From positions 1 through 64,000 of the forward strand of contig NZ_JOHY01000049.1 of NCBI RefSeq assembly GCF_000721495.1: a stretch of 64,000 nucleotides of DNA. The letters are read 5' to 3'. Source of the DNA: Streptomyces sp. NRRL F-5123. Its GTDB lineage: Bacteria; Actinomycetota; Actinomycetes; Streptomycetales; Streptomycetaceae. This document shows positions 1 through 7,108 of this stretch, piece after piece. The notes beneath the pieces were generated by a model. It was given only the letters and a program-made list of their open reading frames with translations, was not told where the DNA came from and ran no database searches. The translations under genes were made by a program, and so were the position numbers. Numbering within the stretch: position 1 is the first letter of the stretch; the number at the start of each line of letters is the position of its first letter.

Positions 1-323
1 CCGCGCTGCAGGAACACGTCCGGCGCGGAGTTCGAGTTCAGCGCGGTCTGCAGCTTCCCGTCGAAGTCCTCGTTCTGCACGTACTGGATCTTGATCGTCA
101 CGTTCGGGTGCAGCGCGTGGTAAGCCGCCGCGGCGGTCTTCCAGTACTCCGCGCCCGGCCCGGGCGAAGCGTTCTCCCACAAGGTCACCGTGACCTTGGC
201 GTCGGACGACCCGCCGCTGCCGCTGCCGCCGTCGTCGTCGCTGCCACCGGCACAGCCGGTCGCAGCGAGGGCGAGGCCCAGGCCGATCGCGACAGCCGTC
301 GCGCCGCGCGTCTTCCTCATCAT
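1..323 (-). CDS. Sugar ABC transporter substrate-binding lipoprotein, N-terminal part (gene runs off the left edge)
   Basis: The first ~107 residues of an extracellular solute-binding protein (family 1, sugar type). The start is ATG-ATG-AGG-AAG; the N-terminus has basic residues, a hydrophobic stretch and a lipobox-like ATG-C (Cys at about residue 24), then a Gly/Ser/Asp-rich spacer typical of actinobacterial binding lipoproteins. The mature part begins VTVTLWENASPGPG, like carbohydrate-binding proteins, so the protein should sit on the outer face of the membrane and deliver a sugar to a permease encoded further left. It is separated from the upstream phosphatase gene by about 400 bp that carries several palindromes, so it probably has its own regulated promoter. 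The substrate cannot be read from this fragment. Confidence 0.85.
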   Translation of the reverse strand, partial: MMRKTRGATAVAIGLGLALAATGCAGGSDDDGGSGSGGSSDAKVTVTLWENASPGPGAEYWKTAAAAYHALHPNVTIKIQYVQNEDFDGKLQTALNSNSAPDVFLQR

Positions 324-452
324 CGTGGAACTCCCTGATCTTTTCGTTGCTGAAGCAATCGGAGCGAGGGGTCATACGTGCGCGGCGGCCCGTCGGCCGG
401 AGGCGCACTGTATGCAGACGGTCGCAGGGTGCCGGGGCACCGGCGGTAGGGA

Positions 453-464
453 GTGAGCGCTCAC
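453..464. promoter_or_regulatory. Perfect 12-bp palindrome, candidate LacI-family operator
   Basis: GTGAGCGCTCAC is a perfect palindrome with the central AGCGCT core also seen in operators of actinobacterial LacI-family sugar regulators such as CebR. It lies about 130 bp upstream of the binding-protein start. Palindromy and position are seen; binding is inferred. Confidence 0.5.
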
Positions 465-500
465 ACGCGGTTGTTCCCCCCCGTGACTCGTGATCAGGGG

Positions 501-512
501 CGAAAATTTTCG
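501..512. promoter_or_regulatory. CGAAAATTTTCG palindrome, candidate operator
   Basis: Perfect 12-bp palindrome in the same intergenic region. CGAAA/TTTCG half-sites resemble those described upstream of streptomycete xylan and xyloside genes controlled by LacI-type repressors. A related copy is at 652-665. Confidence 0.4.
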
Positions 513-651
513 GGCTTCTTGCGATCGTTTCGGGCACATTAGGTCAGCCATCGGAGCACGTCAATACATCTCACACAAAGAGCCGACGACCCCCACAGAA
601 GCCCTCCGGCCCGGCAAGATGGCGTACGCGAGACGCGGCGTGACAGCGTGT

Positions 652-665
652 GCGAAAACTTTCGC
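652..665. promoter_or_regulatory. GCGAAA-N2-TTTCGC inverted repeat, candidate operator
   Basis: Inverted repeat with 6-bp arms sharing the CGAAA/TTTCG half-site of the palindrome at 501-512. The two sites are about 150 bp apart, which could allow looping or cooperative binding. Function is inferred only. Confidence 0.35.
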
Positions 666-727
666 GTGTGGCGACTTATGTTTCGGCAGCGTTCGGTCGG
701 GCCACCGGGCGGCTCGCGGGAGCCCGC

Positions 728-2821
728 TCAGAGGGCGGAGGAGAGGGGCTGCTCGGTCCAGATGACCTTCCCCCCGGAGGTGTGGCGGGTGCCCCAGCGG
801 TCGGTGAACTGCGAGATCAGGAAGAGGCCGCGGCCGCCCTCGTCGGTGGTGCGCGCGTGGCGCAGGTGCGGGGAGGTGCTGCTGGCGTCAGACACCTCGC
901 AGATCAGCGAGGTGCCGCGGAGGAGGCGCAGCCCGATCGGGCCGGAGGCGTGGCGGATGGCGTTGGTGACCAGCTCGCTGGTGACCAGTTCCGTGGTGTA
1001 GGCCATGTCGTCGAGATGCCAGTCGTCCAGTTGCGCGGCGACTTTCTCGCGGGCCTGCGCGACGGCGGCCGGATCGGCGGGGATGTCCCAGGAGGCGCAC
1101 CGATCGGCGCCCAGGACGCGGGTCCGGGCCAGCAGCAGGGTCGCGTCGTCGACGGGCCGGGCGGGGAGCAGCGCGTCCACGGTCTGCCGGCACAGGTCGT
1201 CGAGGGACGCCGCAGGCCGGCCCAGCACCTGGCGGAGCCGTTCCCGCCGGGCCTCCGCGTTGCCGCGCGGGGACTGGAGGGCGAGCAGGCCCGCGGTGTG
1301 GAGGACGATGACGCTGCCCTCCGCGAGCTCCAGCCCCGCGCACTCGAACGGCAGTCCGCCGACACCCAGCGCGGGCCCCAGCGGCATGTCGGGGAAGTCG
1401 ACCGTGCCGTCCGGGCCGACCACCGCGGGCGGCGGGTGGCCGGCGCCGGCCATGACGCACTGCCTGGTCACGGGGTCGTAGACCGCGTACAGGCAGGTGG
1501 CCCCCGACGTGTCGGCGCGTCCCTCGCGGGCGTCCCGGCCGACCGAGTCGTCGAGGCGGGCCAGCAGTTCCTCGGGGGAGAGGTCGAGGTCGGCGAGCGC
1601 CTGCACGGTGGTGCGCAGCCGACCCATGGCGGCCGCCGCGTCGATCCCGTGGCCGACGACGTCGCCGACGACCAGGCCGACGCGGGCCCCGGACAGCGGG
1701 ATGACGTCGAACCAGTTCCCGCCGACGTCGGTGAGCTTCTCGGCCGGGCGGTAGTGGGAGGCGACCTCCACGGCCTGCTGCTGCGGCATGCCGCCCGGCA
1801 GCAGGTTGCGCTGGAGCGTCAGGGCCGCGTTGCGCTCGCGGGTGTAGCGGCGGGCGTTGTCGACGGACACCGCGGCCCGGTCGACGAGCTCCACCGCGAG
1901 CCGCAGGTCGTCGTCGCCGAACGGCTCGTCGCGGCGGGCCCGGAAGAAGCAGGCGATGCCGAGCGTGGCGCCCCGGGCGCGTACCGGTACCACCATGCCG
2001 GTGTGCAGCCCGAGGTCGGCGAAGCACGCTCCGCCGTCGCCCGCGAGGTCCGCGACCCACGCGGGGGCGTCCGGGTCCAGCCGCGCCTCCCGCCAGGACA
2101 TCCCGCCGGTCAGGCTCTGCAGGGGCGGCGACCCGGGCCGGTAGGCGGCCGCGGCGCCGGTCGGGGCGGACCGCGGGGCGAGCCCGGCGTCCACCGAGCG
2201 GTGCCCGACACGCCGCAGCGCGGCGGCGTCGGCCTCGGCGAGCCTGCCGGAGGTGGTCTCGCCGCCCCGGGTCACGGCGTCCAGCAGGTCGACGGTGACG
2301 AGGTCGGCCAGCTCGGGCACGGCGACGTCGGCCAGTTCCTGCGCGGTCCGCGAGGCGTCGAGGGTGCGGCCGATGTACCGGCCCGCGCGGTCCAGCAGGG
2401 CCAGGCGCAGCCGGGCCCGGTGCCGGGGGGTGACGTCGGTGGCCGTCCAGAGCACGCCCTGGGGGTGGCCCGCGCCGTCGTCGAGGCGGACGAAGGAGAG
2501 CGAGAGGGCCCGCGGGCGCGCCGGGTCCGCGCGGCTGCTGCCGACGTGCTCGTAGCCGGTCAGCGGTACGCCGGTCTCCAGCACCTGGCGCATCCTCGCT
2601 TCGAGGTTGCGGGCGTCCGGACCTGGCTGGATCTCGCCGGGCCGCCGACCGAGCTGCTCCCCCGCCGGGCCGTCGCCCAGCTCCGCCATCGCGGCGTTCA
2701 GCCAGGTGCACCGCAGGTCGAGGTCCGTGACGGCCAGGCCCACCGGGGCGTGCGCGACGAGGCGGTCCGGCGCCGGAGGCCCCGGACCCGGTCCGGGCTC
2801 GTTCTCAGCGTCACGCGCCAT
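728..2821 (-). CDS. PAS-GAF-SpoIIE (PP2C-type) phosphatase with C-terminal anti-sigma HATPase domain
   Basis: A 697-residue soluble signalling protein of the RsbU/SpoIIE type common in streptomycetes. Order of domains: PAS-like sensor (about 20-140), GAF-like region (about 150-340), SpoIIE-type PP2C phosphatase (about 365-565, with the metal-binding GDVVGHG signature) and a C-terminal RsbW-like HATPase (about 585-690, with LVTNAIRHA and GGRGLFL motifs). Such proteins dephosphorylate anti-sigma-factor antagonists and may also bind sigma or antagonist through the kinase-like domain. No sigma factor or antagonist gene lies nearby, so its partner is unknown. The start ATG at 2821 is shared with a 130-bp divergent promoter region facing a sugar transport operon. 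Confidence 0.9.
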   Translation of the reverse strand: MARDAENEPGPGPGPPAPDRLVAHAPVGLAVTDLDLRCTWLNAAMAELGDGPAGEQLGRRPGEIQPGPDARNLEARMRQVLETGVPLTGYEHVGSSRADPARPRALSLSFVRLDDGAGHPQGVLWTATDVTPRHRARLRLALLDRAGRYIGRTLDASRTAQELADVAVPELADLVTVDLLDAVTRGGETTSGRLAEADAAALRRVGHRSVDAGLAPRSAPTGAAAAYRPGSPPLQSLTGGMSWREARLDPDAPAWVADLAGDGGACFADLGLHTGMVVPVRARGATLGIACFFRARRDEPFGDDDLRLAVELVDRAAVSVDNARRYTRERNAALTLQRNLLPGGMPQQQAVEVASHYRPAEKLTDVGGNWFDVIPLSGARVGLVVGDVVGHGIDAAAAMGRLRTTVQALADLDLSPEELLARLDDSVGRDAREGRADTSGATCLYAVYDPVTRQCVMAGAGHPPPAVVGPDGTVDFPDMPLGPALGVGGLPFECAGLELAEGSVIVLHTAGLLALQSPRGNAEARRERLRQVLGRPAASLDDLCRQTVDALLPARPVDDATLLLARTRVLGADRCASWDIPADPAAVAQAREKVAAQLDDWHLDDMAYTTELVTSELVTNAIRHASGPIGLRLLRGTSLICEVSDASSTSPHLRHARTTDEGGRGLFLISQFTDRWGTRHTSGGKVIWTEQPLSSAL

Positions 2822-2860
2822 GGCGACCCCTTCGTCCGCGTAAGGTCCATTTTCACCACG

Positions 2861-2887
2861 TTCCCTTCCGTGGGCAATGGAGGGGAA
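2861..2887. promoter_or_regulatory. Imperfect inverted repeat upstream of the sugar ABC operon
   Basis: TTCCCTTCC and GGAGGGGAA form 9-nt arms with one mismatch around a 9-nt spacer, in the short divergent region between the phosphatase gene and the sugar-binding-protein gene. Possibly an operator; no known regulator site is recognised. Confidence 0.3.
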
Positions 2888-2951
2888 TTCGTGCGGTATG
2901 TTCCGTTACGGGATCCGCCGACCGATCTCACGGAGGGCGACCGAACATCAC

Positions 2952-4265
2952 ATGGCTCTGATCACGCGCCGCGCCCTGATCGCCTGGGCGGCCGCCGTAC
3001 TGGCCGCGGCCGGGCTCACCGGCTGCGCGGCGCGGTCGGCGTCCCCCGCGCACACGCTCACCTACTGGGCGAGCAACCAGGCGCCGAGCCCGGAGCTGGA
3101 CCGGAAGGTGCTGCGGCCCGAGCTGGACAAGTTCCAGCGGCGGACCGGACTGCACGTGGCGCTGGAGGTCGTCCCGTGGGCGGACCTCCTCAACCGCATC
3201 CTCGCCGCCGCCGTCTCGGGGCACGGCCCCGACGTGGTCAACATCGGCAACACCTGGTCCGCCTCGCTGCAGGCCACCGAGGCCCTGGTCCCCTTCGACC
3301 GGGCCACGCTCGCGGCGGTGGGCGGCAGCGGCCACTTCCTGGCCACGTCCATGGCCTCCACCGGCGCCCCGGGCAAGCCGCCCGCCGCCGTACCGCTGTA
3401 CGGGCAGGCGTACGGGCTCTACTACAACAAGCGGCTCCTGGCCGGGGCCGGCCTGCGGCCCCCGGCCACCTGGGAGGAGCTGGTCGCCGACGGCCGCCGG
3501 CTCACCGACGCCCGCCGCGGGCGCTACGGGCTCTCGGTGGTCGGGGCGAGCTACACCGAGGGCTCGCACTTCGCCTTCATCTTCGGCAGGCAGCACGGGG
3601 CGGACCCCTTCGTGCACGGCAAGCCGCGGTTCGACAGCCCCGGGATGGTGGCCGGCGTCCGGCAGTACACCGACCTGGTCGCACGGGACCGGATCGTCAA
3701 CCCCTCCAGCGTGGAGTTCGCCACCGACACACCGTTCGTCGCCGACTTCACCTCCGGCAAGGCCGCGATGATCATGGCCCAGTCGAATGCGGACAGCGCC
3801 ATCCGGGCCAACGGTATGAAGCCCGAGGATTACGGCGTCGAGCCGATCCCGCTGCCCGACCCCCTGCCCCGCGGCGGGCAGCGCATCAACAGCCACGTGG
3901 CGGGGACCAACATCGCCGTGCTCACCGGCACCGGCGACCGCGACGGGTCGCTGAGCCTGGTCAGGTTCCTGACCTCGGCGCCCGAGCAGCGCATCCTCAA
4001 CAAGGCGTTCGGCACGCTCCCGGTCACCACCGACGACTACTCCGACCCCGCGTTCAACACCCCTGCCGCCAGGACCTTCAGGTACGTGCTCGCGCACACG
4101 TCGGCCCCCATGCCGATGGTCCCGGACGAGGCGCAGTTCGAGACGCTGGTGGGCAACGCGGTCGCGGCGCTGCTCGCGGACGCCGGCTCCGGCGGGGCGG
4201 TCGGCCAGGCGCAGGTGAAGGCGAAGCTGTCCGAGGCCCAGAGCCAGATGGAGGGCCTCGGATGA
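2952..4265 (+). CDS. Sugar ABC transporter substrate-binding lipoprotein
   Basis: A 437-residue extracellular solute-binding protein of the carbohydrate family 1. I chose the ATG at 2952 because it is followed at once by a classical lipoprotein signal: MALITRRALIAW, an Ala/Leu-rich segment and lipobox LTGC, while the upstream in-frame ATG lacks one. The mature part has the family pattern (LTYWASNQAPS; a GPDVVNIGNTW segment; YGQAYGLYYNK). Its stop overlaps the start of the first permease (ATGA), giving a three-gene importer operon with 2952-6066. The sugar is not identifiable. The convergent downstream gene is a LacI-like effector domain, consistent with sugar-responsive control. No ATPase is encoded; such importers usually borrow a shared MsiK-type ATPase. 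Confidence 0.93.
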   Translation: MALITRRALIAWAAAVLAAAGLTGCAARSASPAHTLTYWASNQAPSPELDRKVLRPELDKFQRRTGLHVALEVVPWADLLNRILAAAVSGHGPDVVNIGNTWSASLQATEALVPFDRATLAAVGGSGHFLATSMASTGAPGKPPAAVPLYGQAYGLYYNKRLLAGAGLRPPATWEELVADGRRLTDARRGRYGLSVVGASYTEGSHFAFIFGRQHGADPFVHGKPRFDSPGMVAGVRQYTDLVARDRIVNPSSVEFATDTPFVADFTSGKAAMIMAQSNADSAIRANGMKPEDYGVEPIPLPDPLPRGGQRINSHVAGTNIAVLTGTGDRDGSLSLVRFLTSAPEQRILNKAFGTLPVTTDDYSDPAFNTPAARTFRYVLAHTSAPMPMVPDEAQFETLVGNAVAALLADAGSGGAVGQAQVKAKLSEAQSQMEGLG

Positions 4266-5230
4266 GGCCCGCCCCGCGCGCCCGGCGTGCCCGGTTGCAG
4301 GCGGCCGTACCGTACCTCTTCCTCCTGCCGGCGCTGCTGCTGGAGCTGCTCGTCCACGTGGTGCCGATGGCGGCCGGCATCGGCATGAGCCTGCTGCGGC
4401 TGACCCAGTTCCACATCCGCGACTGGACCACGGCGCCCTTCGTCGACCTGGCCCACTACCGCCTCGCCCTGGACTTCCACGGCCCGGTCGGCGCCGCCCT
4501 GCTGCGGTCCCTGGGCAGGACGCTGCTCTACACGCTGGTCGTGGTGGCCGGATCGTGGTGCGTCGGCTTCGCCGCGGCGGTCCTCGCGCACGACGCCCGC
4601 CGCGGCCGCGGGGCGATCCGGGCGCTGTTCCTGGTCCCGTACGCGCTGCCGGTGTACGCCGCCGTCATCACCTGGTCGTTCATGCTGCAGCGGGACACCG
4701 GCGCAGTGAACGCCGTCCTCGTCGACGGCCTGCACCTCACCGGCAGCCGGCCGTTCTGGCTCATCGGCGACCACGCGTTCTGGTCCGTGTCGGCCGTCGC
4801 GATCTGGCGGACCTGGCCGTTCGTCTTCCTCGTCGTCACGGCCGGGCTGCAGCCCGTCCCCCGCGAGCTGTACGAGGCCGCCGCGCTGGACGGCGCGGGG
4901 ATGCTCCAGCAGATCCGGTCGGTCACGCTGCCGTGGCTCGCGCCGGTCAACGGGGTGCTGCTCGTCGTGCTGGCGCTGTGGACCTTCAACGACTTCACGA
5001 CGCCGTTCACCCTCTTCGGCGCCGCGCCGCCGCGGTCGGCCGACCTGCTGCCGGTGCACATCTACCAGGCGTCCTTCATCACCTTCAACTTCGGTCTGGG
5101 ATCGGCGATGTCCGTCCTCGTCATGCTCTTCCTGGCGGCCGTCGCGGCCCTGGGCGCTCTCGCCCTGCTCGCCGCCCGGCACGTACGCGGCGCCCGCCGG
5201 CCGCAGGCGGGGCGCGGGCAGCCGTCGTGA
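4262..5230 (+). CDS. Sugar ABC transporter permease (MalF/UgpA type)
   Basis: A 322-residue membrane protein with about six predicted transmembrane segments, starting with the helix around LFLLPALLLELLVHVVP. The EAA loop that contacts the ATPase is present (ELYEAAALDGAGMLQQ, roughly residues 201-216), the standard signature of binding-protein-dependent importers. The start overlaps the binding-protein stop by 4 nt and the gene overlaps the next permease by 4 nt, so the three are translationally coupled. It forms the translocation pore with the product of 5227-6066. Confidence 0.93.
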   Translation: MRPAPRARRARLQAAVPYLFLLPALLLELLVHVVPMAAGIGMSLLRLTQFHIRDWTTAPFVDLAHYRLALDFHGPVGAALLRSLGRTLLYTLVVVAGSWCVGFAAAVLAHDARRGRGAIRALFLVPYALPVYAAVITWSFMLQRDTGAVNAVLVDGLHLTGSRPFWLIGDHAFWSVSAVAIWRTWPFVFLVVTAGLQPVPRELYEAAALDGAGMLQQIRSVTLPWLAPVNGVLLVVLALWTFNDFTTPFTLFGAAPPRSADLLPVHIYQASFITFNFGLGSAMSVLVMLFLAAVAALGALALLAARHVRGARRPQAGRGQPS

Positions 5231-6066
5231 TCACTCCCCCGTGGTTCCGCTGGGTGCGGCGCGCCGGGCTCGCGGTGCTCGCGGCGGCGGTGCTCCTCCC
5301 GCTGTACGTGATGGCCGTCTCGTCGGTGAAGCCGCTGGGCGACGTCGAGGGGCCCTTCACCTGGTGGCCCTCGCACCTCACGCTGCGGCCGTACGCCGAC
5401 ATGTGGCGCACGGTGCCGCTGGCGGACTACTTCGTCAACAGCCTCGTGGTGTCGGTCTGCGCCGCGGCGGCCTCGGTGGTGGTCGCGCTCTTCGCGGCGT
5501 ACGGGGTCAGCCGCTACCGCTTCGCCGGGCGCCGCACCTTCCTCGGGACGATGCTCTTCACCCAGATCCTGCCGGGCATCCTCTTCCTGCTGCCGCTCTA
5601 CCTGATCTACATCAACATCTACCGCCGCTTCGGGCTGCAGCTCTTCGCCACCCGCACCGGGCTGGTCGTCACCTACCTCACCTTCTCGCTGCCCTTCGCC
5701 GTGTGGCTGCTCGCCGGCTACCTGGACTCGATCCCCCGGGAGCTGGACGAGGCCGCGATGGTCGACGGGGCGGGGCCGCTCGGGGTGCTGCTGCGCGTGA
5801 TCGTCCCGGTGGCGGCGCCGGGGCTCGCGACGGTGAGCGTCTACACCTTCATGACCGCCTGGGGAGAGGTCCTCTTCGCGTCCGTGCTGACCGACGACCA
5901 CACCCGTACGCTCGCCGTGGGCCTGCGGGCGTACGCGGGCCAGTCCGACGTCTTCTGGAACCAGGTCATGGCCGCGTCCCTGCTGGTCAGCGCCCCGGTG
6001 GTGATCGGTTTCCTGGCGCTCCAGCGCTTCCTGGCGCAGGGGCTCACGGCGGGCGCGGTCCAGTGA
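5227..6066 (+). CDS. Sugar ABC transporter permease (MalG/UgpE type)
   Basis: A 279-residue second permease starting with GTG at 5227, inside the stop of the previous gene. It begins FRWVRRAGLAVLAAAVLLPL, has about six membrane segments and an EAA loop (IPRELDEAAMVDGAGPLG), and the typical MalG-family AWGEVLFAS segment near the C-terminus. It pairs with the product of 4262-5230. No ATP-binding subunit follows; the operon ends here, converging on the LacI-like gene. Confidence 0.93.
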   Translation: MITPPWFRWVRRAGLAVLAAAVLLPLYVMAVSSVKPLGDVEGPFTWWPSHLTLRPYADMWRTVPLADYFVNSLVVSVCAAAASVVVALFAAYGVSRYRFAGRRTFLGTMLFTQILPGILFLLPLYLIYINIYRRFGLQLFATRTGLVVTYLTFSLPFAVWLLAGYLDSIPRELDEAAMVDGAGPLGVLLRVIVPVAAPGLATVSVYTFMTAWGEVLFASVLTDDHTRTLAVGLRAYAGQSDVFWNQVMAASLLVSAPVVIGFLALQRFLAQGLTAGAVQ

Positions 6067-6095
6067 CCGCCTCGCGGGGCGCGGGCCGGGTGGAT

Positions 6096-6932
6096 TCAGG
6101 CGGAGGCCCGGCGCACCAGCTCCGTGCCGAGGACGACCTCGCGGCGCGCCCGGTCCGGTTCGGCCATCTCGTCCAGCAGCAGGCGGGCCATGGCGCGGCC
6201 CAGCTCCTCGGTGGGCTGCCGGATGCTGGTCAGCGGCGGGTCGGCGCCGCGGGCCACATCCGAGTCGTCCCAGCCGACGAGCGCCACGTCGTCCGGTACG
6301 GCCCGGCCGGCCTCGCGCAGCACGCGCAGCGCCCCCGCCGCCATCACGTCGGAGGCCGCGAAGACGCCCTCCACGTCCGGCCTGCGGCGCAGCAGCGCGG
6401 TCATCGCGGCGGCGCCGGACTCCTCGCTGAAGTCGCCCGCCTCCACCAGCTCCTCGTCGGCGGCGAAACCGGCCTCCTCCAGGGCACGCCGGTAGCCCTC
6501 CAGCCGGGCCTGGGCGCCCTGCTGGTCCAGATCCCCGGTGATGGTGGCGACGATGTGGCACCCGCGGGAGAGCAGCAGGTCGACAGCGTTGTGGGCGCCC
6601 CCGATGTTCTCCGCGTACACGCAGCTGAGCGTCTCGCCGTTCGAGCGGCGCCCGCCGAGGACCGCCGGGATGCCCAGCCGCTCGAACACCGACGGAAGTG
6701 GGTCGTGGGCCTGCACGGACAGCAGCAGGGCCCCGTCCACCGGGCGCTCCTCGAGGTGGCGGGCGAGCCGGGTCCGCTCGCGTTCCGTGCGCACCACGAC
6801 CAGCGCCACCTGGAGGTCGGTGGCCGACAGCTCCTCGACCGCGCCCTCGATGATCGCGGCGAAGTAGGGCTCGGAGAACAGCCGCGTGTACGACTCGGGC
6901 GCGACCAGGGCGACCGCACCGGTCCGGTCCAT
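6096..6932 (-). CDS. LacI-family effector-binding domain protein lacking the helix-turn-helix head
   Basis: About 278 residues that align with the periplasmic-binding-protein-like core of LacI/GalR regulators: VALVAPESYTRLFSEPYFA, a VDGALLLS strand, GVFAASDVMAAGALRVLREA and VALVGWDDSDVARGADPPLTS-type segments. Family members are normally about 330-350 residues with a 55-60-residue N-terminal HTH (VTLADVA...VSRVLN). No such sequence is found upstream in any minus-strand frame up to the neighbouring gene at 7109. I chose the ATG at 6932, 9 nt from a GAGGA-like site; ATG 6938 is an alternative. It may be a truncated regulator, a DNA-free sugar sensor, or an inactive remnant. It converges on the sugar importer operon. 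Confidence 0.8.
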   Translation of the reverse strand: MDRTGAVALVAPESYTRLFSEPYFAAIIEGAVEELSATDLQVALVVVRTERERTRLARHLEERPVDGALLLSVQAHDPLPSVFERLGIPAVLGGRRSNGETLSCVYAENIGGAHNAVDLLLSRGCHIVATITGDLDQQGAQARLEGYRRALEEAGFAADEELVEAGDFSEESGAAAMTALLRRRPDVEGVFAASDVMAAGALRVLREAGRAVPDDVALVGWDDSDVARGADPPLTSIRQPTEELGRAMARLLLDEMAEPDRARREVVLGTELVRRASA

Positions 6933-7108
6933 AACCATCCGTCCTCGGGGACTTCCCGTCCGCTTCTCGTGCGTTTCCTGCCGTTCCTGTCCATTGTGTC
7001 CGCCCCTGCCCATTCTGACCCCTCCGGCCGCTCGGGGCGGCTCGAAGCGGCCCGGCGGCGGCGAACGGCGGAGGCGAACGGCGGAGGCGACGGGCGCAGG
7101 GGCGGGGC

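Larger units (their letters stand above)
324..727. other. Intergenic regulatory region upstream of the sugar-binding lipoprotein gene
   Basis: About 400 bp without a convincing gene between a minus-strand phosphatase gene and the minus-strand binding-protein gene. It is less GC-rich than the genes and holds three short perfect or near-perfect palindromes (453-464, 501-512, 652-665), listed separately. Short reading frames in it show no codon bias or recognisable product. Confidence 0.6.

Noticed and set aside
650..4261. Very long plus-strand open frame (1526 aa when joined to the permease)
   Set aside because: Only the part from 4262 is real; the rest is a GC-bias shadow opposite the phosphatase gene and across the binding-protein gene, rich in Arg/Gly/Ala without domains.
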